From: CAWATZ01 sp963784995
Lineage (GTDB): Bacteria > Planctomycetota > Planctomycetia > Gemmatales > Gemmataceae
Length of the DNA stretch: 64,000 nt
Direction of reading: 5' to 3'
NCBI GenBank assembly: GCA_963784995.1
Contig: CAWATZ010000003.1
Location: 1,798,001-1,862,000, forward strand
Shown here: positions 17,153 through 24,314 of the stretch, one piece after another
Position numbering within the stretch: position 1 is the first letter of the stretch
Layout: the number at the start of each line of letters is the position of its first letter
The notes under the pieces: model-generated
What the model saw: the letters and a program-made list of their open reading frames with translations, nothing else
Database searches by the model: none
What the model was told of the DNA's origin: nothing
Translations under genes and position numbers: made by a program

Positions 17153-20005
17153 ATGACGACCGCTGCACCGCTCTCTCAGCTTGTCCGCCATCTCCGCCAG
17201 AGGACGGAGTTGCACCCCTTCGAGAATCTGACGGATGCCGAGCTGCTGGAGCGTTTTCGCACCCAGGGCGACGTCGAGGCGTTTGCCGCCATCATCCGCC
17301 GGCACGGCCTCGGCGTCCTGGCCGCCTGCCGCAAGGTGCTGACCTCGGACGCCGACGTCGAGGACGTGTTTCAGGCGGTGTTCGTCGTGCTGCTGCGCGG
17401 TGCGGCCGCCATCCGCCGGGACGCCTCGCTCGCCAGCTGGTTGTACGGTGTTGCCCATCGGCTGGCCTTGAAGACCCTCGAAGCGGACCGACGCCGACGC
17501 CGTGCGGAACAACACAAGTTGGCAGCAGTCGCCGGGGAACCCGACCTCAGCCTCCGCGAGGCCTGTGCGATCTTGCACGAGGAGCTGGATCGGCTGCCGG
17601 ACCAGTATCGGCTGCCATTGCTGCTGTGCCACCTCGAGGGGTTGAGCCGCGATGAAGCCGCCCAGCGGCTGGGCTGGAGTTTCGACGTGCTGCGCGGCCG
17701 GCTGGAACGCGGTCGGGATCGGTTGCGGCGCCGGCTGACGCGACGCGGCGTCACGCTCTCGGCTGGCTTGCTGGCAGCAGTGGCGGGTTCCGGCACCGCG
17801 GGCGTTTTGCCAGACCGCCTGCTCCAGGCGACCCTGGCGGCCTTGCAGGGTCAGATTCCATTAACCGTGGCTGCACTCCTTCGGAGTGTCACCTCGGCGT
17901 TGTTCCTCGGCAAATGCCAGTTGCTGGCCGTGGTGCTGCTGGTCGGCCTGATCTCCGGGGGCATCGGGCTGACTCTGTCTGGCGCTCCCCCTGCCCCGGA
18001 ACCTCCCACCCGACGTGCCCGGGAGGGCGAGACTCCTGCCGAGACCAGGTCCATTCCGGTCTCCGGCAAGGTGGTCGGCCCCGATGGCAAGCCGGTATCG
18101 GGGGCGAAGCTGTTCGTCTTCGACTCCGCAGAGCCCAACCCGGCGCCACAGAAGGAAGCGAGAGCCGACGGCGGTTTCACGTTTGACCTGTCGCCGCTGG
18201 CCGGTGGCCGGACGTCCTACCGCTACCTCGTGGCCACCGCTCCCCATCTCGGCCTGGGCTGTGACTGGACCCGGGTGGCCACGGCCACCGAGCCACTCCG
18301 CGATGCGGTGCTGCGCTTGCCCAGGGACGAGCCGATCCGCGGCCGGATTGTGGACCTGGAGGGCAGGCCCGTGGCCGGGGCGAGCGTCCGCGTCACCAAC
18401 CTGGGGACCGGCGAGGACGGCACCCTCGACACCTTCCTCCGACTGTGGGCGCCGGCCCAGGAGAGTCAACGGAGCGCCTACGGGGCTGCGCTCGCGAAGC
18501 ATCTCTACGCCCCGAAGGCCCTGGCCGGCCATTTCTCGGCCACGACCGACGCGGCGGGACGGTTTACCCTCCGCGGCATCGGCCTGGACCGGTGCCCTCA
18601 TCTGACCGTTCGTGCCAGGGGATTGGCGAGCCAGGTCTGTGTCGTCCCGCTGCGCCCGGATTTCAAGCCGCCACCCGGAGTGACCTTCGGCACCCCGTTC
18701 CTGGGTCCGGTCTTCACGCTGCCGCTCAAACCGTCGAAGCCTGTCCACGGCGTGGTCCGCGACAGTGCGGGGAAACCGCTGGCCGGCGTTCGGGTCCTGG
18801 GCTATGCGATTGAGTCGGTCTCCGGTCCACGTGGGATTTTCGTTCTGCCCCAGGTGGAGACCGTCACCGACGCTCAGGGACGATACCTGCTCGATGGACT
18901 GCCCCAGGCGAACCGGTATTCACTCCTCGCCGACCCAAAGCCGGGCCTGGGACCGACGCATCAGTTCAGCACGCGAACGAACGATGCGCCGGGCCTGGCT
19001 CCGCTCACCGCGGACTTCGCACTGCCGTCCGGCGTGGTGCTGACCGGCCGGCTCACCGATGGCAAGACCGGCCGGCCGGTTCGCGGCTTTGTGTTCTACT
19101 GTCCGCTGCTGTCGAACGCGTGGCTGAAGCAACATCCTGGTTACGACGATCCAAACCCTGCTCCGTCGCCTCAGGAGGGGGAAACCTGGACCGATGGTGA
19201 GGGCCGATTCCGGCTGACCGCTGTTCCGGGACCGGGCCTTCTGCACGTCCAGGTTCTGGGGCACGAGAAGGGGCGGTCGTACCTCCTGGCGAAGCTGGCT
19301 CCGGAGGACGACAACGACGAGATCATCCGCAAGTTGGGCGGCTTCCAGTACTTCCAGACCAGCGGACGGAGCAATTTCCTCGGGCCGGACGACCTGAACG
19401 CTTACCGGATGCTGCGCATACCCGCTGATGCGAAAGCCTTCACCGCGGACCTGACCGTCGATCCGGGAGTGCAGCGCACGGTCAAGATCGTGGGTCCGGA
19501 CGACAAACCGGTGGATGGAGCCTGGGTGCTGAACGTGCGACCCTTTGGTGGATACGGCACGGTGCGGAGCGGGGCGGAGGTCCAGGTTGAGGCCCTCGAC
19601 CCGGACAGGCCCCGGCGGATCTTTGCCCAGCATGACGACAGGAAGCTGGCTGGCTTCCTGATCCTGGATGGCAAGGACACCGGCCCGGCAGTCCTCAAGC
19701 TGCAACCGACCGCGACGGTCACCGGGCGTATCCTGGATGCGGAAGGTAGGCCGCTGAAAGACGTTCGGATTCGGCCGGTCTGGGACAATTCGGAGCTTGG
19801 GCTGCTGCTCCGCGGCCGGGACGCCTATCTCACGGCACCGACCCTCACAGGCGCGGACGGGCGCTTCACCCGGCCGAACGTACCCGCTGGAGTGTGGGAG
19901 TTTGCCGCGCAGAAGAAAGGGAACCGCACCCTCGGTCCGACGACCGGGCCGCGGCTGCTCTGGCCCGGCAAGGTCCTTGACCTGGGCGACTGGAAGCTTA
20001 AATGA
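17153..20005 (+). CDS. ECF sigma factor fused to a membrane anchor and carboxypeptidase-regulatory-like repeats (intact)
   Basis: This is the intact member of the MTTAAP subfamily, 950 residues. Sigma2 covers about residues 27-110 (TDAELLERFRTQGDVEAFAA; EDVFQAVFVVLLRG) and sigma4 about 130-195 (ELDRLPDQYRLPLLLCHLEG; DEAAQRLGWSFDVLRGRLER). The single helix is at about 254-275 (LLAVVLLVGLISGGIGLTLS). The outside part of about 670 residues repeats VSGKVVGPDGKPVSGAKLFV-type and TDAAGRFTLRGIGLD-type units at least six times. By topology the sigma domain is cytosolic and the repeats face the periplasm, so release of the sigma part would need proteolysis or a conformational change. The likely partners are unknown. 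The start is set by the shared leader and GAGG site. Confidence 0.92.
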   Translation: MTTAAPLSQLVRHLRQRTELHPFENLTDAELLERFRTQGDVEAFAAIIRRHGLGVLAACRKVLTSDADVEDVFQAVFVVLLRGAAAIRRDASLASWLYGVAHRLALKTLEADRRRRRAEQHKLAAVAGEPDLSLREACAILHEELDRLPDQYRLPLLLCHLEGLSRDEAAQRLGWSFDVLRGRLERGRDRLRRRLTRRGVTLSAGLLAAVAGSGTAGVLPDRLLQATLAALQGQIPLTVAALLRSVTSALFLGKCQLLAVVLLVGLISGGIGLTLSGAPPAPEPPTRRAREGETPAETRSIPVSGKVVGPDGKPVSGAKLFVFDSAEPNPAPQKEARADGGFTFDLSPLAGGRTSYRYLVATAPHLGLGCDWTRVATATEPLRDAVLRLPRDEPIRGRIVDLEGRPVAGASVRVTNLGTGEDGTLDTFLRLWAPAQESQRSAYGAALAKHLYAPKALAGHFSATTDAAGRFTLRGIGLDRCPHLTVRARGLASQVCVVPLRPDFKPPPGVTFGTPFLGPVFTLPLKPSKPVHGVVRDSAGKPLAGVRVLGYAIESVSGPRGIFVLPQVETVTDAQGRYLLDGLPQANRYSLLADPKPGLGPTHQFSTRTNDAPGLAPLTADFALPSGVVLTGRLTDGKTGRPVRGFVFYCPLLSNAWLKQHPGYDDPNPAPSPQEGETWTDGEGRFRLTAVPGPGLLHVQVLGHEKGRSYLLAKLAPEDDNDEIIRKLGGFQYFQTSGRSNFLGPDDLNAYRMLRIPADAKAFTADLTVDPGVQRTVKIVGPDDKPVDGAWVLNVRPFGGYGTVRSGAEVQVEALDPDRPRRIFAQHDDRKLAGFLILDGKDTGPAVLKLQPTATVTGRILDAEGRPLKDVRIRPVWDNSELGLLLRGRDAYLTAPTLTGADGRFTRPNVPAGVWEFAAQKKGNRTLGPTTGPRLLWPGKVLDLGDWKLK

Positions 20006-20041
20006 TTGTTGCGTCTGAGGGAAAACAGTGTGCCTGGGTAT

Positions 20042-20190
20042 CCCGGGCCGCCCCGCCATGAATGGCAGGGCTAGACACAAGCAGAAAGCCCGATAAATCG
20101 GGCTGCAGGGACCTGTCTCTGCATTTCAGCCCGGTTCACCGGGCTTTCTGCTTGTGTCTAGCCCCGCCATTCATGGCGGGGCGGCCCGGG
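20042..20190. repeat. 149-base nested palindrome with two inner hairpins
   Basis: The arms 20042-20104 and 20128-20190 are inverted copies of about 63 bases with few mismatches. Each arm ends in its own small hairpin: AGCCCG-ATAAAT-CGGGCT on the left and AGCCCG-GTTCAC-CGGGCT on the right. The outer part contains CCCGGGCCGCCCCGCCAT. No open frame inside looks coding. It lies between two sigma-fusion genes. It may be a MITE-like or REP-like element or a strong terminator of the upstream gene. Confidence 0.85.
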
Positions 20191-20303
20191 CTTGCTGGCC
20201 ATTCGCTTTCCCGGATGGAGTAGCCATCCGGGAAAAAAATGTGCCTCATGCCGGCTGGCGTGGCACTTTCTTGGTAGAGTTTCCCCGGGCGAGGGTCCCC
20301 CAG

Positions 20304-23231
20304 ATGCTTTCCTCCTCCTTGCGCGATCTGGTTTGCCGGCTCCGGCAATCGGCTCAACCGCGCCAGCATGATCTGGACTCCGACGCCGAATTGCTGGAGC
20401 GGTTCCGGGTCGAGAGCGATCCCGAAGCGTTCGCGGCGATCGTCCGGCGACACGGCGGCGGCGTTCTGTCGGCCTGCCGAAAGGTCCTTTCCTGCGAAGC
20501 CGACGTCGAGGACGCCTTTCAGGCGACGTTCCTGGTCCTGCTGCGCAACAGTCGGAGCATCCGCCAGGGGCAAGCCCTGGCTGGCTGGCTGCGTGGCGTC
20601 GCCCATCGGATCGCCTTGAAAGCGCTGGCAGCCACGGCACGCCGGCAGCGTGCCGAGCAACAGAAGCCGCCTCCCGAAGCCGAGATGGTGGATCTGAGCG
20701 TGCGTGAGGCGTGTACGATCCTTCATCAGGAACTGGATCGGCTGCCGGAGAAATATCGGCTGCCCTTGCTGCTGTGTTACCTCGAAGGCAAGACCCGCGA
20801 CGAGGCGGCACAGCAGCTGGGCTGGAAGCTCAGTGTGGTGCGCGGCCGGCTGAAGCGTGGTCGCGACCGGCTGCGGGACCGGCTCACGCGGCGGGGCGTC
20901 AGCCTCTCGGTCGGGCTGCTGGCGGCGCTGGGGAACTCCGTGACGGCAGACGTTCTGTCATCGCACCTGGTCCGATCCACCCTGGCGGCTGCGACCGAGG
21001 ACGCCATCCCGGCAACGGTCGCGGCCCTTCTTCACGGGGCTGCTCCCGCCATGACCCTCAAGATCAAAGTGTTCGCCTGTCTCGTCCTTGCGGTGGGCCT
21101 GATCTCCGGCGGCTTCGCCCTGCGGATGCGCGGAGCGCCGCCGGAAGAGACAAGCCGCTTGCGGTTTAGCGCCGAGCCACGCGAGCTGGTAGCCGACAAC
21201 CCCAAGGCGAGCCTCACTGCCCCCCAGGATGAGACGACGGCAACGCTCGAGTGCCGGGGACAGGTTCTCGATCCGGACGGCAAACCCGTCGCCGGGGCAA
21301 AGGTGACGTTCCAACAGAGACGGCCCCATCGGGAGCTGCCGGAGTTTTTCCCCGAACCTTCCCTGGGCACCACCGACGCCGACGGCCGGTTCCAGCTCCC
21401 GGCGACCTTCCACAAGGATTCCCCCAATCGCGGGTATGAGCCGGGGCTGGTCCTCACCGCCCTCGCTCCCGGCTTTGGTCCGGCAGCGACTGAAGTGAAA
21501 GCGTCGGGCAAGCCGAAGGAGCACGTGCTGCGCCTGGTCAAGGACGACGTGCCGATCCAGGGCCGGATCCGCGACCTTGAAGGCAAGCCGATCGCGGGCG
21601 TCACGGTTCGGCCGATCTCCGTCGTCGCCTGTGCGGCCAACGACCTCGGTCCCTGGCAGAAGGTGTGGGGAAAAGGCCGGTGGAACACGCTGGACGCCGA
21701 CCATCGGCCGGAGCTGGTGTTCTCGCCGATGGCGTCCGGGCTCACCCAGAAGGCCGTCACCGATGCCAGCGGCAAGTTCACCCTGTCCGGGTTCGGACGC
21801 GAACGGCTTGTTGTGCTGCGAATCGATGGACCGACCATCGAAACGACTCTGGTGAATGTGACCACTCGGCAGATGCCGACGCTTGGAGACCGTGAGCTGG
21901 CCTTGCCGGCCATGCCGTCCGGCGGGTTCCCCCGTCCGCCGGCTCGACAGATGCCGGCCTCCGGCGGTTTCCCCCGCAAGCGCATCCACGGGGCCTCGTT
22001 TGAGTATGCCGCCGGCCCCACGCTGGTTGTTGAGGGAGTGGTTCGTGATCAAGACTCCAGCCAGCCGATCGCGGGCGTCCGGATCAGCCGCGGGATCGAC
22101 TACGAATTCGGCTGGGCCGAGGACACGCTGGCGACAACGACCGGGGCCGATGGCTCCTATCGGCTGGTCGGACTGCCCCGACGAGCCCGAGAAACGCTGT
22201 GGTTCGTGCCGCCGACGGGCCAGCCCTATCTCGCGGCAGCGCAGGCCCCAGCTCTGACCGGGTTCGGCAAGCCGGCCAGGCTGGACGTCGGGCTGAAGCG
22301 CGGCGTGCTGGTCAAGGGCCGGGTGACCGACAAGGCGACCGGCAAGCCGGTGCAGGCCATCGTCGAGTACTTCGCCTTCCTTGAGAACCCGCACCTCAAA
22401 CAGGTCAAAGGGTTTCAAGGATCGCAAGCGGTGAGCAGCTCGAAGGATGGGTCGTTCGTACTCACCGCCCTGCCCGGGCGGGGCATCGTCGCCGGCAAGA
22501 CCGACGAGATGCAGCGAACCCGGTATCTGTCCGGCCAGGGGGCCGGGCGCATTCCGGGACTCGACAAGGAGGATCTTTTCCCGACTGCTCCCTACCTCTG
22601 CTGGCGCCCGGGGTTTAAGACCCTGATCGGGATTGAACCTGACGCCCGGGCGGAGTCGGTGACGTGCGACCTGCAGCTCGACCCCGGCAAGACGGTCAAG
22701 GGGACCCTCCTCGATCCCGCCGGCAAACCCCTCACGGGAGTCAGAATTCAGGGTCCGTTCTTGTCCCTGGTCGAGGCACGCGACTTGCCGACGGCTCAAT
22801 TCACCCTCACCGCTATCAATCCCGCCAGGCCCGAGGCGTACTTCTTCACGCATCACCAGAAGAAACTGGGCGCCGCAGCTCTGCTGAAGGGAGATGAGCC
22901 GGAGGGGTTCACCGTCCAGCTGCAACCGGGCGCGACCGTGACCGGCCGATTTGTCACCGAGGACGGCGAGCCGGTCCGCAATGCCCAGATCCAGGGCTGG
23001 ATCGAAGCGGGCCAGCTGAACCTGACCCGAAAGTGGAACGGCTTCTTCTGGGCCGAGGTGGACGAGAAGGGTCGATTCGAGATTACCGGCTTGCTTCCCG
23101 GGATCCGCCTTGGCGCCGTTGTCGAACACGGAACCGAGCACGTGGTGGACAACCTGTTTCAAAACCAGACGTTCAAGCCTGGGGAAGTTCGCGCCCTGGG
23201 CGACGTCAAGCTGAAGCGAATGCCGGAGTGA
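20304..23231 (+). CDS. ECF sigma factor fused to a membrane anchor and carboxypeptidase-regulatory-like repeats
   Basis: A protein of 975 residues from the ATG at 20304 (MLSSSLRDLVCRLRQ). The open frame reaches back to 20154, but that part runs through the palindrome. Sigma2 spans about 27-110 (DSDAELLERFRVESDPEAFA; VEDAFQATFLVLLRNSR), sigma4 about 130-195 (LDRLPEKYRLPLLLCYLEGK; DEAAQQLGWKLSVVRGRLKR). The helix is at about 253-274 (KVFACLVLAVGLISGGFAL). The outside part (CRGQVLDPDGKPVAGAKVTF; IQGRIRDLEGKPIAGVTV; VKGRVTDKATGKPVQAIVEY) is more divergent from the MTTAAP subfamily and shares features with the copies at 24315 and 28958. Its leader does not carry the TGGNAC motif of the other four. 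The membrane-tethered sigma role is inferred. Confidence 0.9.
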   Translation: MLSSSLRDLVCRLRQSAQPRQHDLDSDAELLERFRVESDPEAFAAIVRRHGGGVLSACRKVLSCEADVEDAFQATFLVLLRNSRSIRQGQALAGWLRGVAHRIALKALAATARRQRAEQQKPPPEAEMVDLSVREACTILHQELDRLPEKYRLPLLLCYLEGKTRDEAAQQLGWKLSVVRGRLKRGRDRLRDRLTRRGVSLSVGLLAALGNSVTADVLSSHLVRSTLAAATEDAIPATVAALLHGAAPAMTLKIKVFACLVLAVGLISGGFALRMRGAPPEETSRLRFSAEPRELVADNPKASLTAPQDETTATLECRGQVLDPDGKPVAGAKVTFQQRRPHRELPEFFPEPSLGTTDADGRFQLPATFHKDSPNRGYEPGLVLTALAPGFGPAATEVKASGKPKEHVLRLVKDDVPIQGRIRDLEGKPIAGVTVRPISVVACAANDLGPWQKVWGKGRWNTLDADHRPELVFSPMASGLTQKAVTDASGKFTLSGFGRERLVVLRIDGPTIETTLVNVTTRQMPTLGDRELALPAMPSGGFPRPPARQMPASGGFPRKRIHGASFEYAAGPTLVVEGVVRDQDSSQPIAGVRISRGIDYEFGWAEDTLATTTGADGSYRLVGLPRRARETLWFVPPTGQPYLAAAQAPALTGFGKPARLDVGLKRGVLVKGRVTDKATGKPVQAIVEYFAFLENPHLKQVKGFQGSQAVSSSKDGSFVLTALPGRGIVAGKTDEMQRTRYLSGQGAGRIPGLDKEDLFPTAPYLCWRPGFKTLIGIEPDARAESVTCDLQLDPGKTVKGTLLDPAGKPLTGVRIQGPFLSLVEARDLPTAQFTLTAINPARPEAYFFTHHQKKLGAAALLKGDEPEGFTVQLQPGATVTGRFVTEDGEPVRNAQIQGWIEAGQLNLTRKWNGFFWAEVDEKGRFEITGLLPGIRLGAVVEHGTEHVVDNLFQNQTFKPGEVRALGDVKLKRMPE

Positions 23232-23252
23232 TCCGCGTGCCGCCGGGAACTA

Positions 23253-23298
23253 CTGCGTGAGAAGGAAAAGCCGTGGTAGGTATCGAGCAACCGCTACC
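23253..23298 (+). pseudogene. relic of the 3' end of a sigma/CpaB-like gene
   Basis: CTGCGTGAGAAGGAAAAGCC, encoding LREKEKP before a TAG, is identical over 21 bases to the end of the gene at 31845 (33354-33374), and similarity continues into the following ATCGAGCA. Nothing of the upstream coding part remains. It suggests that a second copy of that gene once ended here or that recombination copied the tail. Confidence 0.6.
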
Positions 23299-23405
23299 AG
23301 GTTCATCGCCTCAAGCGATTCGTTCCGATTGGCCCCGGTGAGGCGCAGGGCCCGTGGGGTGCCCTTGCCATCGCCTTGCTGCTTCTTGAGCGTTGGGGAG
23401 AAGAT

Positions 23406-24297
23406 ATGAAATCTATGGCTATCTTCCTGCTGTTTGCTGGTCCCGTTTCGCAGCCATTGCCAGCAGAGTTCTATCAAGACTTCCGTGGGGCCCAATTCCC
23501 CACGCCCCCATTCAAGAAATTCACCCAGGGGAACCCGGACGACATCAAGCCTGAGCCCGAAGGGCTGCGGATTACCGTTCCCGTGAACGAATTGCCTTCT
23601 CCGAGAGCAGGGGTCGGTCCGACCTTTCGGGTGGTCGGCAACTTCGAGATCACGGCCTCCTTCGAGGTCCTGCAGACGGGCGATCAGCCGAAAGGAGGGG
23701 GAGCCGGAGCAGTGCTGCAAATCCTCAAAGACCCCAAAGCCCCGTTTCCGAAAAATGCGGTCCTTTCCCGCGTCGTCCATCCCAAAAACGGGAGCGTGTT
23801 CGCTGCGACTCTGGGCCCTCCCGCGGAAGGTGAAAAGCCGACCCCCACCCAGTTCTTTCCTTCCGGCATGAAAGCGGGCAAGCTGCGGTTTGTCCGAACG
23901 GGCTCCCGGCTCAGCTGGCAGATTTCCGCAGGGCCCTCGGACGTCTTCGGGGAGTTTCGGCCGCCGGAGGAGTTTGGCACGCAAGAGGTGCTGGTGCGCC
24001 TGTTCGCCGACCCGGGAAAGGGCCCGGCGGGAACGGGCTCGGTGGATTTGCGTTTCCTCGATCTGCGCATCCGTGCGGACGCGCTCCCGGGCGCCCCGAA
24101 CATGGCGTCGGAGCCGCCTGCGCCGCTCCCCGCTGTTCCGAACATCGTGTCGAAATCGGGCAGCGGGCATTTGTGGTGGATTGCGGTCCGGGCTCGGTGG
24201 TGGGATCCTGGTCCTGTTCGGAGGCGCCCTGGCCTTCCGCTGGCTCCGCCGATCCGCGGCACCGGAGGCGACCGCCGAAGCACCGAATGCGAGCTAA
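23406..24297 (+). CDS. DUF1583-like secreted protein with C-terminal membrane helix (frameshift near 24165)
   Basis: From the ATG at 23406, with GGGGAGAAGAT as ribosome site, it has a short signal peptide (MKSMAIFLLFAGPVSQPLPA) and then a beta-rich domain (EFYQDFRGAQFPTPPFKKF; FRVVGNFEITASFEVLQTG; VDLRFLDLRIRADALPG). This resembles the DUF1583-type concanavalin-like proteins of planctomycetes, by memory of family members. As given, the frame continues into the sigma gene at 24315 and appears to fuse the two. A shift near 24165 instead gives GILVLFGGALAFRWLRR, a proper membrane helix, and a stop at 24297. That is the likely true end, giving about 297 residues, 17 bases before the sigma start. 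Function is unknown; operon membership with the sigma gene suggests a related envelope role. Confidence 0.7.
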
Positions 24298-24314
24298 AGC
24301 AAAGGACGTTGGAC

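Noticed and set aside
20270..20290. A sigma-54 type promoter (TGGCAC then TTGG) before the gene at 20304
   Set aside because: The spacing is one base short and the -12 GC is replaced by GG. One site alone is not enough.
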